Part shown: positions 31,578 through 44,453 of the stretch, in pieces | Layout: every line of letters begins with the position of its first letter | Numbering within the stretch: the stretch's first letter is position 1 | From: Fremontodendron californicum | Taxonomy: Eukaryota > Streptophyta > Magnoliopsida > Malvales > Malvaceae | DNA: 64,000 nt | Reading direction: 5' to 3' | Assembly: GCA_030761205.1 (NCBI GenBank) | Contig: JAULJL010000010.1 | Span: 6,701,001 to 6,765,000 of the forward strand | Translations under genes and position numbers: made by a program | The notes under the pieces: model-generated | Seen by the model: only the letters and a program-made list of their open reading frames with translations | What the model was told of the DNA's origin: nothing | Databases searched by the model: none

Positions 31578-34500
31578 ATGGACATTTCCATAAAACTCCA
31601 CCGTTTAGACCTTCGTTCAACATTCTTCACCTCTCTTCGACCCTCTTTTACCCCGAATTCCTCCTCACTTCTCTCCCCTAAAGTCCTTAAATTTAGACCC
31701 ACTAAAATAACTGCCCAAGTTTCCACTCTCAGCGTTGGAACCTCCGTTAAAGACCCTCAAAACGAATTGTTTTCAACCAACACTGTCGAAGAGATTGGTC
31801 GAAAGCGTGGCAACAAGCAATCCAAAACCGGTGCTTCGGGTATTTCCTCCGGTGTAAAGCTCGAAAACATTAGCAAGAGCTATAAAGGAGTAACGGTTTT
31901 GAAAAATGTGAGTTGGGAAGTGAAAAAAGGCGAGAAAGTTGGATTGGTTGGAGTAAACGGAGCAGGGAAAACGACCCAAATGAGAATTATAACGGGGCAA
32001 GAAGAACCCGATTCGGGGAATGTTATAAAGGCCAAACCGAACATGAAAGTGGCGTTTTTGAACCAAGAATTCGAGGTTTCGATGAGTAGGACGGTGAGGG
32101 AGGAGTTTATGAGTGCCTTTAAAGAGGAAATGGAGATTGCTGAGAGGTTAGAGAGGGTTCAAAAGGCGATAGAAGGGTCTACCGAGGATTTGGACTTGAT
32201 GGGAAGGCTTTTGGATGAGTTTGATTTGTTGCAGAGGAGAGCTCAGGCTGTGGATTTGGATCAGGTTGATGCTAAGGTTAGTAAGTTGATGCCAGAGCTC
32301 GGGTTTTCTCCTGAGGATTCGGATAGGTTGGTTGCAAGTTTTAGTGGCGGGTGGCAGATGAGGATGTCACTTGGAAAGATTTTGTTGCAGGTAAAGTTGT
32401 TATTTTGATGCATATCTTGGTTCAAAAATGTTCCATCTTAATAGTTGCCTAGGTTGTCGAATGGTTTCTATTTTGCTTTGTTAAAAAAAAAAGTTGGGGC
32501 AATGAATTTCTTGAGCCTTATTTATGAGTGATAAAGAGATTTAGAAGTTTACTTCTAGAATTGCATAGGAGGTTGACAATTAACCAATATATTTGATCAG
32601 TATATAGTTGTGTTTGGAAGTAGGCTGCTAATTTTGACTATTAGCAGTTGAGTGACTTTGGCATCTGTTGATTAGAAGTTTAAACATTGAATTGACTAAC
32701 AAAATATTTAGCTTGTTCAATATTTTTTTGATGATGTAGAGGTTGTTGATTCATGGTTCATGTGTATGTTGACATTTCTAGCTGTTTGTTGATGTACATG
32801 TAAATTTGCAGGAGCTTGATTTATTGCTTTTGGATGAGCCTACAAATCACCTTGACCTCGATACAATTGAGTGGCTTGAAGGATATCTCAACAAGCAAGA
32901 TGTGCCAATGGTCATTATATCTCATGATAGAGCTTTTCTAGATCAGTTGTGTACGAAGATTGTGGAGACTGATATGGGTGTTTCCAGGACGTTTGAGGGT
33001 AATTATTCTCAGTATGTTGAGGCAAAGGCAGCTTGGGTTGAAACTCAATATGCTGCATGGGAGAAGCAGCAGAAGGAAATTGAGCAGACAAAAGACTTGA
33101 TAAGCAGATTAGGTGCAGGGGCAAATTCTGGCCGTGCTTCTTCTGCCGAAAAGGTATGTATGAGGGGCATTCAGTCCTGAAATATATCCCATTCCATCTT
33201 CGACGAATGCAAGCTGTCCTCTTTGGTCATTGTTAAAGATGTTTAGTTTTATGCTATCATAACGTTATCCAGTAAATATGCTTCTGTTAATGATGAACTG
33301 ATATTATTACCAGATTGTGAACCTGCTTGACTGAGTAATATTTCAAACGAATGCCCGAGTTTTCATCAGATCTTACTCTATACAATAGATGATTTTACTC
33401 TATACAATTAATTACATAAAGAATTAAGTTACCTAGAATGCAGATTTGGTTTGTGGAACTGGAACCCAGAATGTAAAATGCCATCTATATTGAAAGGTGG
33501 TATATTGGGGATAGTTTCTTTTCACCTTATTTTAAGGGGATTCATCTAGAATTTTAGGTTAATTATGATTCATTAGGAAATTTTGTTGAAATTCAGTTGG
33601 TAGTTTTATATAATTCAACTAAAGTTGTTCGCTATCTTATCCACAAGGATTTCTTCTTTTCTCATCAAGTTTTATAATCACTTTTATCAGATCAATTAGT
33701 TTTCTATTCTGGATCACAAATGATGCACAACTTGGATCACATGAACTGTATGGAATTTGTGAGGATGAAACCTATGTATTTTTCCTGATATGATGGTCAG
33801 AGAGTTAATTTGCTTAAACAATATTACCTATGAATAGTGGCATGCCACTTGGTTAACTTTTCTCGTCTTTCTTCTACTTCTACGTCTTCCATTTCAATTT
33901 TATTTCAAAAGACCATTTGTCCTAAGTTAGCCTCATGAATGTTCTTCTACCTAAAATTAGTTTTCAGTATTGCAGTTGAAACTTTGTTTGGAGACTAAGG
34001 TTTCTGTTGCCTGAATTTTTCTTCTTTTTGTTTTCTTTCTTTTGATTTTGATGGTGTTTGCTACTTAGATAGTTACCGGTTCCACAGACTTTGTGCTTGT
34101 ACTGAGATTAATTCTTTAATTTTTCTGGTTATTTAATTTCTCCTTCTCCTTCTGAGTGGTAACAGAAGCTGGAGAGACTTCAAGAAGAGGGTCAAATAGA
34201 GAAGCCATTTCAACGGAAACAAATGAAGATCAGGTTCCCTGAGCGAGGAAGAAGTGGCAGATCTGTTGCTACTATTAAGAATCTGGAATTTGGTTATGAG
34301 GATGAGGTGAGTTGAGATGTTTGGTGGTGTGACGAGGATGGTTTGGATTTTTTTTTTTAATATTCTCATTTATGACAAAAGTTTGGTTTGTCTGTCAGTT
34401 GCTATTTAACAGGGCAAATCTTACAATTGAAAGGGGAGAGAAAATTGCCATTATTGGTCCAAATGGTTGTGGAAAGAGTACTTTACTGAAACTGATAATG

Positions 34501-36544
34501 GGTTTGGAGAAACCAAGAGGAGGTGAAGTGCTGCTTGGGGAGCATAATGTTCTACCAAATTATTTTGAGCAGAATCAGGTATTTGGCCTCTGTGAATATG
34601 TTATTTGTATCTGAGATACTTCTGATCTTGCTGCTTAGTTGCTGAGCTCCCCTTTTGAGCTAACAAAGTGCAAAGCACTGAATTTAATCAACATCCTTTC
34701 AGGCTGAGGCTCTTGATTTGGATAAAACAGTGCTTCAGACAGTGGAAGAAGTTGCAGAGAACTGGAGAATTGATGATATTAAGGGACTCCTTGGTCGTTG
34801 CAACTTCAAAGCTGATATGCTCGACAGAAAGGTTTCCCTTTTGAGTGGTGGTGAGAAGGTAATTACACACTACATGGAATTTTTATATGTTGTATGCTCT
34901 TTTTGCTATTATGGATTATGCTTTGAATCTCTGTCATTTAATACTCCTATATTTCTGGGGCATCCTATTCTTATGGGCTGATAATAGTATACTGATGTTA
35001 ATTTACTAACTGTTGGACAATTTGGCAAATTTTAGGGTGCTTTAATTAAAGTTTGTAGATTGCCTGACGCCGTATTGAATTCAAATGTTAAACATTATAC
35101 ATGTTGATGAATTTGGATACACGACTAACCTATTATTGGTTCTCTTTAACGTCTCATGATCTGATTGTCTAATTCTTGTCAAGCCTACCTTTTATTTTGT
35201 TATGTTTTTTGAATTAATGACTCTTGCATGTTGTTTGTCATGTCTTAGATCATTGACACGTTTAATTTATATTATATTAAATAGTATGTGTTATCTTTGC
35301 TTCTTTCCTTTTTTTTTTTTTGTTTTAAAGGCATGAATTTGAATGTTGTCTTTTCCTGTTTCATTCAGGCACGTCTTGCTTTTTGCAAATTCATGGTAAA
35401 ACCATCAACCCTACTAGTTTTGGATGAACCAACTAATCATCTGGATATACCCTCAAAAGAGATGCTAGAGGTTTGGTTTTTTCTTAGCTTTCCTATTCTC
35501 CATCTAATTTTTTTTAATCAATATTGTAGCATTTAGCTTTATCACTCATTTATTCTGCAATCTCTGGTTTCTATCAGGAGGCAATTAGAGAGTACAGCGG
35601 CACCGTCATTACTGTTTCTCATGATCGATACTTTATTAGGCAAATAGTTAACAGAGTAGTGGAAGTAAAAGACGGCCATTTGCAGGACTATGTAGGCGAT
35701 TACAATGTGAGTATGGCTTTCTTGGTTGAACCCTTCTCATCTTTATTTTCCCCTTAACTGCCTTGAATTATGTTGCTCCGACTCTTCAGTTTTCTTGAAG
35801 TACTCGTGTTCGACATCCATGTCCAACACATATCCAGACATGGGTTTGGAGAATGATCTTCCAAAGACCCTCCAAATACATGGAATCTTAGAAAAAATTG
35901 AACATACTCATGTCGGACACATATCCATGTCCGACACTCGCACCCGAGTCCGAGTAACATAGGCCTTGAATGTCCCGCTTGCATAGCTCTTATCCCCTCC
36001 CACTTTTTTCCTTTACGCATTTCCTTGCCTGTTATATATTAATCAACTGGAATGTTACCTTGGTTAAACTTACTATCTGGTAAAAAACTAAATTTGTTTA
36101 TAATCCTTGAGTTCATTCAGATGCCTGTTTGCTATTTTCCTCCGTCTGCTAAGTTTATTGATGGTATTTACCTGAAATATGGTGTTCAATGAGTTCTTTC
36201 TTCCCTGATTAACTGTTGGTGTCAATTTCAAATGAACAGTATTATCTGGAGAAGAACCTTGAGGCAAGGGCAAAGGAGGTTGAGCGTGAGGCAGATCTTG
36301 AAGAGAAAGCTCCCAAAGTGAAAGCCAAATCCAAGATGTCAAAGGTAAGCAATACCCTTTGTGATTCCTAGCTTTCTAAAGTGGAGAGATTATTGTCACA
36401 TGGTTTACATAAACATCAATCTTTCTGTATCCCTTGTTTTATTAACAGGCTGAGAAGGAAGCTCGAAAGAAACAAAAAACGCAGGCCTTTCAAGCTGCTA
36501 GACAAAAGTCGAAAGGGCTGAAGAATTCTAAGAGATGGAAATGA
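31578..36544 (+). CDS. ABCF5: ABC transporter F family member 5-like protein (two ABC domains)
   Basis: Nine exons: 31578-32390, 32812-33153, 34166-34306, 34399-34578, 34703-34858, 35369-35470, 35578-35706, 36240-36344 and 36449-36544. All junctions are GT-AG in phase 0 and give 687 residues, close to what I recall for Arabidopsis ABCF5. The start MDISIKLHRLDLRSTFF opens a Ser/Thr-rich, acid-poor stretch of about 50 residues that looks like a chloroplast transit peptide. First ABC domain: Walker A GVNGAGKTT near 125, signature FSGGWQMR near 254, Walker B LLLLDEPTNHLD near 274. Second ABC domain: Walker A GPNGCGKST near 452, signature LSGGEKARLAF near 539-550, Walker B LLVLDEPTNHLD near 560. 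A basic C-terminus follows. There are no membrane segments, as usual for ABCF, a soluble ATPase family linked to ribosomes and translation (GCN20/EF3/EttA type). The exact plastid role is not shown by the sequence. Confidence 0.93.
35769..35962. mobile_element. MITE in ABCF5 intron 7
   Basis: The 194-bp insertion starts TATGTTGCTCCGACTC and ends GAGTCCGAGTAACATAG, imperfect inverted repeats. It is flanked by GCCTTGAAT at 35760-35768 and 35963-35971, a perfect 9-bp duplication. Inner symmetric phrases (CATGTCCAACACATATCCA, GTCGGACACATATCCATG) complete the foldback. The length of the duplication suggests Mutator-type mobilisation. It does not disturb the splice sites. Confidence 0.75.
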
Positions 36545-37144
36545 AATGAAATAATCAATCTTATACCATACATCGATTAAAGATGACCCATTTTGTTAAG
36601 TCAATTTTACAATGTAAAGTGCCTAGGTCCTAGGATGTGAATGACCAGCAGCATCATCTGTATATAATCTTGATAGAAATACAGTTCTAAATTGAAGTTC
36701 CTATATGATTTATTAAAAGAGTTGAGTTCCTACTTCTTAATTCCCAGCCGTTCGCAATTCTTGCTTCCTTAAAATGTAATGCATGGTGAAATTCATTCAG
36801 TAGATAAAGGTTGCAAGGAAGATCTAGATTCGAGGCCAATCTAATGTTTAAAACTTAAAATTGAACTTAAAAGTGGATACTGCTTTCTGACACTGATAGG
36901 TTATCTTGAATTCTTGATGCTTGAAAGGGAAAACAATCCATGGGATGCTGTTACGGGCAAGTTCAGTTACATCTTGATTTCTTGATGCTTGAAAGGGGAA
37001 AACAATCCAAGGGATGCTGTTTCGGGCCTATGGGTTAGGTGTTACGGGTCATCTACTAGTTAAAATTCAAATAGCTTAATTATGTAAATTAGTTAAAATT
37101 CAATTAGCTTAATTACGTAATTAGTTTGTGTGATGTCAGCCACA
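36545..37144. other. 3' flank of ABCF5
   Basis: 3' untranslated and downstream sequence; no gene. It includes a local direct duplication of about 70 bp at 36902-37035 (TTCTTGATGCTTGAAAGGG, ACAATCCA, GGGATGCTGTT twice) and a smaller one at 37058-37125 (AGTTAAAATTCAA, TAGCTTAATTA). Confidence 0.6.
36902..37035. repeat. Two direct copies of a roughly 70-bp unit
   Basis: Copy 1 begins near 36903 and copy 2 near 36968. Both contain CTTGATGCTTGAAAGG, AAACAATCCA and GGGATGCTGTT, followed by CGGGC. They differ at a few positions. Confidence 0.75.
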
Positions 37145-37966
37145 ATAGTCCTGATATTCCGTATTCCGGAATATATTGATCTATTGCTCCTCAGTCCTAT
37201 TCTCAAGCCAATCCCTTTTAAGAAATTCGCCAATTGGTGCAAAAGATTTTCAATATGAACGAAGAGGGAAATTCTCCTGTTTACAGAAATGGCTCTGAAC
37301 CCATATGTAGAGAAGCTGTATACATCCTAGAAAACGACCTTTGCCTTCCCGTCTACAGAAATTCAGGGATCGGATTGTTTCTGCTATGATTGTCGGGGCT
37401 GGGTTTATCCTTTGCTCAAGCCTCTCGAAAACATCAAATATCGCCACATCCACATACCCTAATGTTTTCGGGAAGATAACTAAACCATAGATAGCTAAAG
37501 CAAAAATATTCCTAACTGTCTCCTTGCTTGAATGGCTATGGATTAAAGCCCGTAAAATGTCCCATGATATGCAGTAGCTTACTCCTTTTCGGACAACATG
37601 GCTTTCTACCCAATTTCTTTCCACTCCCAAAATCTTCGACACCTTTTTCTTGAAACTCGGCGTCTTTGTATCCTTCAAATAAATACGATCGGGAATAACA
37701 TTCTCAATATGCAGCAAAGTCGAATACTCCTCTACGGTTGGAGTCATATCCTCTCGGTTGAAAGCAAAACACCGATAAGCGGGATTCCAGAATTGTACCA
37801 CAGCCCGGATCACCTCATCACTGACCTTAACCTGAGCTAACAGAGCTATGTCCCCATATGTCTGAGTGAATGTTTCTTTTTCCGATATATTCCACTGATT
37901 CCATATATCAATCAAATCCCGGAGATCATTTTGCTTGATAATAAGATCAACCTCGGCTGGCAATGC
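37145..37966 (-). pseudogene. Tat ORF1 (DUF7745/PMD-like), truncated
   Basis: The frame from 37963 down to 37250 reads LPAEVDLIIKQNDLRDLIDI, then VVQFWNPAYRCFAFNREDMT and TVEEYSTLLHIENVIPDRIY, then FALAIYGLVIFPKTLGYVD and SLNFCRREGKGRF. A stop at 37250 is followed by another 90 bases of recognisable but out-of-frame coding (GEFLKRDW, TEEQ). An in-frame TGA just upstream of 37963 breaks the N-terminus, so no ATG start remains. The motif matches the ORF1 at 23184-23480 and resembles the PMD motif. Confidence 0.75.
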
Positions 37967-37979
37967 TCACACATATCCC

Positions 37980-39040
37980 ATCTTCAAACAATCTCCATTT
38001 TCCTGTTGAACTTTCTCGGACTGTTTCCTAACCTCTAAATGTTTCTCGACCACTGAGACACTCTGACCCTCCATGAAAGCCCTTTTGGTTGAATAATATC
38101 CCGAGACCAATAACCTTCAAATGTGCAAAAATGATGGCCAGAATGCAAAAGAAACACAAACAAAGGACAACAACAAAAAGAAAATGAATTATTAACAGGA
38201 ATAAATATGAATAATACAAAAAAACATATAATTCAAAGCAATAATTACCCCTGAGGATGCCAACAAAATTTCAGCATTATAACACCCCGGGGATGAAATA
38301 TCAACATTTATTACGGACATTGTGATCTACGTTCATCATTGTCTGAAAAAATAAACTTATTCAGAAAGTAGAATAGAAGGTAAAAGGATTGGAAATATTT
38401 CTCCATGTGTTCTTAACTTCGGGATATCTAATTGGAAATCCGTCATGGCTTCGCCTAGGTTCACTATATGAGGGTGAATCGGTTCTAAAGGCCCCGAATT
38501 GTTCCTCACTGTCGTCGGTGAAGGCTAGTAAGGCACCCCGATAAAAGCGGGTTCAATTCGCTAGAGTCTATTTCCCTAGCCCATGCGGATTGTTAATCAC
38601 GAAGGCTTAGGTAATTTAGTACTCCGGAAGTGTTTTACTAGCCCATGCAGATTGTTTTTAACGAAGGCTTAGTTACTTTGCTCCCACCTAAAAGGACGGA
38701 ACCCGGGTATAGGATTCATGATATGCAAATGCACGTGTAGTGTGTGAGGAGAAATGACAAACCTTTCACCACCTATTCTATATCCCTTATTCTAAATGCC
38801 CCAACAAAACTAAACAACATAAATCATCAATTAATCAATAAATAAATATATGCACCAAAATAACCAGAGAACAATTATAATATATATGCACATGAACATG
38901 GACATATTTAAAAACATTTTATTATTTTTTGAAATTATTCTTATTTTTTAAAATGTGGGAATTAAAATTAAATACCAATTAAACCAACAAAACCGAGACT
39001 TTGATAACACACGACTAATTCTAGGCCTGACTCTCTAATA
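37980..39040 (-). other. Leader between primer-binding site and ORF1 of the minus Tat element
   Basis: No coding region is supported. The stretch 38450-38780 has phrases (GGTAATTTAGTACTCCGGAA, TAGCCCATGC) matching, in reverse, the leader of the plus-strand Tat element near 22690-22900. Confidence 0.5.
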
Positions 39041-39041
39041 T

Positions 39042-39061
39042 GTCCCCAGCGGAGTCGCCAA
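39042..39061 (-). other. Primer-binding site of the minus Tat element
   Basis: On the minus strand TTGGCGACTCCGCTGGGGAC follows the LTR end after two bases, matching the plus-strand Tat site at all but two positions. Confidence 0.7.
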
Positions 39062-39362
39062 GCTGTCGCAACCTAAAAAATAACGAGTCTCATTGCAAGA
39101 CTTTATTATTCGTTAAGCGTGACATTAAAAAAAATTGAGAAAAAGTCGACTTAATTCCTCTAGAAAAATGAAAGTTTTGAAAATGACTTTGAAAAAGACA
39201 TGGAGTCGCCACCAATCTTTTTTAGCTAGGTGTGATCGGCCACCTATTAAAACCGGTTTTATAAAATATTTTCAAAATTAATTAAAACATTTTAAAAACC
39301 AATTTCAAGTCTGCGTTTTAAACCAGAGAAATCAAAGCAGCGGGTTCGGGAGTCGGTTACCT

Positions 39363-39386
39363 GCGGGGAAGGATTAGTACCCCCAC
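39363..39386 (-). other. Conserved LTR hairpin, minus strand
   Basis: The minus-strand copy of the hairpin at 2635 and 22161. Here the 3' arm is CCCCGC, so one U-A pair of the stem becomes a U-G wobble and pairing is kept. Confidence 0.6.
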
Positions 39387-42300
39387 AACACCCGTATAAG
39401 TCGGTACCTTATTAACCGTGTGTTATCCTCAAGTCTCGGTAAAAAATCGGTTTTAAATTTAGTATTTCAAGTTAATTCCCAATTTAAAGAAAAATAATTC
39501 CGTTTTTAATTGAAAATGATCCGGAATTTATAAATTCAAAATTATCCTATATTCCCCAACAAACGTGGCAAAATATAGAAATTTGTATTAATTTTGAAAA
39601 ATTTTCCGAATCATTCTCTTTTTAAAGAAGATATTCCGTTATTAATAATAATTGATGATATCCTCCCCAGCAAACCCGACAGAGAACTGATGAATTATTT
39701 TAACTCGGGAATATCTTTATTATTGAAAACCATTATTTTTTTTTTGAAAACATTTAAAAGAAATGAATATGTATATGCATGAAATAAATAAAATGACATA
39801 GCAAAATTTAAATAATATAATGCAACCTAAATGACATGACATGTTTTGAATGCCTTAACATATTCTAAATGAAATGAAATATCCTAAATTATATGATATA
39901 TTCTAAATGAAATTAAATGACCTATGTAACATAATACATTCTATATGAAATGCAATATCCTAAGTCATATGATATAATCTAAATGAAATAAAATATTCTA
40001 GATGACATAATATATCCTAAATGAAATGAAATGACCTAGGTAATATAATATATTCTACATGAAATGCAATATCCTAAGTCATATGATATAATCTAAATGA
40101 AATAAAATATTCTAGATGACACAATATATCCTAAATGAAATGAAATGAAATGATTTAAATGACATGACAAATATGAATGATATGGCATATAATTTAAATG
40201 ACATGGAATAAGATAATGCTATCATATACTATGCATGAAAATAAAAATAATAATGCATGAACATAGTATATGCTAAATAAAAATAACTAAATAAAGCATA
40301 GGATATCATGAAATATTCAAAACCATATAATAAACCATATAACATCAAAAAATATAAATCAAAATAATAACAATACCATAGGAATTATCATAGCAAAAAT
40401 CACATATTATATAAAATGCATGAATATGGAAAATGCAATGCATGAAATGTATTTTTCCTTTAATTAAGGAAATCCGTATATCTAAAATGATATCCGCCTA
40501 CCTTAGGAAAATATGTCAAATTAAATATTCTAAAACCAAAATACTTTGTGATTGTTTGAAAACAACTTTGAAAAGCTTGAATTAAAAGTAAAAACTGGGC
40601 TAAATCTTTTTTTAAATGGCTCTAATTTCCTAAGTTTAAAAATCCGGACTTGACTACCCTTAACCCGAGACTTGAAAAAACATTTTTAGAGTTTAAAAAG
40701 GCTTAGAAACTACCCTAAGTCAGTAGCTAACCCTCCTAATCAGCCCACTCTAAGTAACTTAACCAAAACAGAAAAATGATTTTTCTTTAAATTCAATTCT
40801 GACTCTACTATCCAGTTTTAAGCCACGATTTTTTACCCTATTTTTAAAAATTCAAAAAATTCTGAAAAAAATAATGGAGATTCATAACATGTAAAAATAC
40901 ACGGGAAAAAATCGGCTTAATTTTCTGATTAAAGATGAATTCCCAGAAAAATCGGAAATGTACGAGTACTGGGTGAAAAAAACTGTTTTGTCAAAACACA
41001 TTAAAAATCAAAGTAAAAATATTTGAAACTCATAAAATAGCTCACAAACAGTAGCTAGGACTTTTTTAAAGTTAGATAAAAATTGGATAAGTAAAAAAAA
41101 AAAAAAATCACAAAGGTAGAATAATCAATTTGACAAACTTTAATCTTCCACAAGTGTGCTCAAGAGAGCATGACTTTGAACCATTAATTGGCCTAAGTCA
41201 TTATTCAAGTGACATGAACATGAAATGCATGAAACAATACAGCAAACATAATGCATGAAATGCATGGATTTAAACCTACAATGTCATGAAAAAATGCATG
41301 GCATTCATAAAGTGACCTAGACCTAAATGAACTTGCATGGCATTTAATGCAACTTAGACCTAAAATGCATGAACATGCATTGCAAATAAACCAAATCTAA
41401 TAACTAAAATATGCATGGCATTTTCACAAACATAAAGCATGCTTAAGCCAAAAACTCAAACAAATATCATGCAAATGCTAACCTATCAACTAACATGGCA
41501 AGAATGCACATACAATGCACAAGGGTGGCCGAATGGAATAATGTGACTAGCAAACAAGGCATTTTCACAAACACTTGGTATACTAACATGCTCAATTAAT
41601 TCAAATGTCATGTAAATGCAAAAACCTACTAACTAACATGGCAAAAATGCAACACACAATGCAAAACACATGGAGTAGCCAAATGGCCTCAAGCTCCAAC
41701 AAGCATGGCATTTTCACAAACACTTGGTATACTAACATGCTCAACTAAAATATAACACTCAAATCATGCAAAAACCACACAAGCATTTTCACAAACATTT
41801 AATATACTAAATCTAAAACATGCTCAACTAAGATATAAAACTCAAATCATGCAAAAAACACACAAGCATTTTCACAAACACTTGATATACTAAATCTAAA
41901 ACATGCTCAAATTTAAACATAATGAAAAAAGAAAATTAAAAATGCAAGAACATGGTATTTAAATCATAAAAGATAACAAACAAAGCAACCAAATTAAAAT
42001 ATAACTCAAGTATATGAAATAACATAACATTTAAAACATCAAAATAAAAAAAAATAACATAAACAATATGATAAAATAAACCAAAATAGCAACTTAAATA
42101 AATAATGTAGGCCATTCGGCCATGGTGAGTATATTATAAAAAAAATTGTAAAAAATATATTTAAGAAAGAGATGAAGGAAGAACTTAAGAAGAACAATAA
42201 AAAACATTTATTTAAAATAGAAACTCACCAAATAATAATCAAAATAGCAAAAACAAGAATGGAAAATCAAGAAAGTGCAAGAGTTGGTGCTCAAGAGCAA

Positions 42301-43014
42301 CCTCAAGAAGCTATATTTCAAGCTTTATCTCTTCAAACTTTCCTTTCTTTTCTAAACTTTTCTTTTTTGCTTTCAACCAAGGAGAGAAAAAACCAAGTAA
42401 AAAACCAAAAGAACTCAGAAAAATGAAGATCAAAATTGCAAATTCTGAACATCCTCTAGAGCTGGCCGAATGGTCCCTTAAAATGCTCAAGGATGTTGTC
42501 ATTTTTTTGTAACCAATTTTCCATCAAATGGTTAATAATTCAAGGTGAAAAATCATGAAATTATCACCCTTAGATTAGCATCTCAGCTGTCTTAAATTAC
42601 AGCTGTTCAAGAATAATGTTGACATCTCTCTTGGCCTATGTGGCTTAATCACCATGGCTTGATCAAAGAGAATCTCTAACTAACTCTTGATTTTTAGCCA
42701 TTTGATTGAAAAATCAGAAGCTTCCTCCTTCCTTTGGGCCTTGGAAGGCCAGCACTTCTCTTTTCCAGCCCAAATCTGATTTTTTGAAAGGCCCAAAGTA
42801 GCCCTTTTCGGTTGCTTGGGTGAAATGACCCTTTTGCCCCCCGGATGCAAATAAATATCAAAAGGACTCCAAATTCAATTTTTATTTTTTTAATAATTCC
42901 AAAATAATAAAATATTGAGTTCTGAAAGTTTTCAAAATTATCCGAGTCTGTTTTCTATTTATTTGGATTTTTTCTTCCAAAAATGCCCTTTTATGCCCCC
43001 ACATTTTACCATTT

Positions 43015-43760
43015 TTTAAACGAGCTCCAAATCAAGATTTTTCTTCACCAATCTCTTCCAAATAATTTAAAAGTGTGATCTGGGAGTTTTCATAATTTTT
43101 GGAGCTCATTTGATATTTTTTCGGGATTTATCGGCTTGAATTACTACATAGGAGCTCGAGATTTGGCCATTTTGCAAACGAACTCCGAATCAAGATTTTC
43201 TTTCGCCAATAGCTTCCAAATAATTTAAAAATGATATTTGCAAAATTTCAAAATTTTTGGAGTCCATTTGCTATTTTTCCGGGATTTATCTTCTTAAATT
43301 ACTACATAGGAGGCCCGGGATTTGGCCATTTTGCAAACGAACTCCGAATCAAGATTTTCTTACGCCAATCTCTTCCAAATAATTTAAAAATGAGATTTGA
43401 AAAATTTCAGAATATTTGGAGCTCATTTGCTATTTTTTCGGGATTTTTCCTTTTTGAATTACTGCATAAAAAGTCGGGGATTTGGCCATTCTGCAAACGA
43501 ACTCCGAATCAAGATTTGCTTTCGCCAATATCTTCCAAATAATTTAAAAATGAGATTTGAAAAATTTTAGAAGATTTCGAGCTCATTTGCTATTTTTTCG
43601 GGATTTTTCTTTTTGAATTACTACATAAGAAGCCCGGGATTTGGCCATTTTACAAACGAATTCCGAATCAAGATTTTCTTTTGCCAATATCTTTTAAATG
43701 ATTTAAGAATGAGATTGACAAATTTTCAGAATTTTCGAAGTCCATTTGCTATTTTTCCCA
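43015..43760 (-). repeat. Five tandem units of about 159 bp in the LTR
   Basis: Marks CGAACTCCGAATCAAG (or close variants) fall at 43021, 43180, 43339, 43499 and 43658, an even 159-160 base spacing. Each unit also has TTTGCTATTTTT(C)CGGGAT, ATTACTACATA and TTTGGCCATTTT. Confidence 0.85.
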
Positions 43761-44234
43761 AATTTTCCAATTTTGCCTTTTTGCCTTCGAAACCCGGTTT
43801 TGCTCAAAACAAGTCCGATTTTTCAATTTTCTTCAAGCTGAGCCTTGGGCTATCCCTTTTTAATCATTCCTCATCCATTGGGGGCTTTGTTCTTACCAAG
43901 TCGGGCCATTTCCGTGATTCTTCCCGATTTCACCGAAATCTACTAAAAACCCTAATTCTCGGTTTTCTCCCGGATTGACTTTTCTTTCAGTTTTTTTTTG
44001 CAAGTGGCTTCTCCATTACCCGTAGTCAGTGCTTATCTTTCATTTGGAACCTTCAATTTCGACCAATTTGATCGTTTAAACACTTTTCCCCAAATTTCTC
44101 GGATTAGGGTTTCCTTTCTATTGAATCTCCAAATGCCAACTTCCGAACTCCATATCTTTCAATGTAGACCTCGGATTATCAAAATTCTTTCGCCATTTTT
44201 CAATTGAACTTAAAATCTTGATTTTGAAAGTGGG

Positions 44235-44317
44235 TTGACTTTTTCAGTAGTTGACTTTCTAGGGTTGACTTTTTTGGTGTTGACTTTTTCCAGGGTTGAC
44301 TTTTTTCAAGTTTGACT
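44235..44317 (-). promoter_or_regulatory. Cluster of six W-box-type TTGACT sites in the LTR
   Basis: On the plus strand TTGACT occurs at 44235, 44251, 44265, 44280, 44296 and 44312, with spacing of 14-16 bases, and once more at 43975. TTGAC[CT] is the core of WRKY-factor W boxes. The cluster lies 136-218 bases from the start of the LTR, in the U3 region upstream of where transcription would begin. Confidence 0.5.
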
Positions 44318-44453
44318 TTTTATGCTCGCCCTCTTAAACTAAGTCTCGGAGTACCACCTGTAGGATGAAAACAGTCTTTTTACACTCGGAAACATCAATT
44401 TAGGAAAACAAATATACCTGTTTTAGTGGTCCGGACAAAATTAGGTGTCTACA

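Larger units (their letters stand above)
37145..44453 (-). mobile_element. 5' part of a Tat element on the minus strand
   Basis: Reading leftward: a complete 5' LTR (44453-39064), a primer-binding site (39061-39042), a leader, and an ORF1 that stops matching at about 37145, only 600 bases after the ABCF5 stop codon. Gag, pol and the 3' LTR are absent. The LTR is inserted in an older integrase fragment (44454-45010). The LTR is the same family as the partial LTR at 1-2955 and different from that at 19244-22390. Confidence 0.85.
39064..44453 (-). repeat. Complete 5.4-kb LTR of the minus Tat element
   Basis: On the minus strand it starts TGTAGACACCTAATTTTGTC and ends AGGTTGCGACA, 5390 bp. Its 3' half matches 1-2955. 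It contains TTGACT boxes near the 5' end, five tandem units of 159 bp (43015-43760), the tandem units shared with the left LTR, and the conserved hairpin near the 3' end. Short frames in it (42172-42426, 43231-44207) are chance. Confidence 0.85.

Noticed and set aside
37598..37840. Plus-strand frame opposite Tat ORF1
   Set aside because: It is the shadow of the minus-strand ORF1, which has recognisable motifs.
42172..44207. Frames of 60-120 codons inside the 5.4-kb LTR
   Set aside because: They follow the 159-bp tandem units and AT-rich sequence and show no domain.
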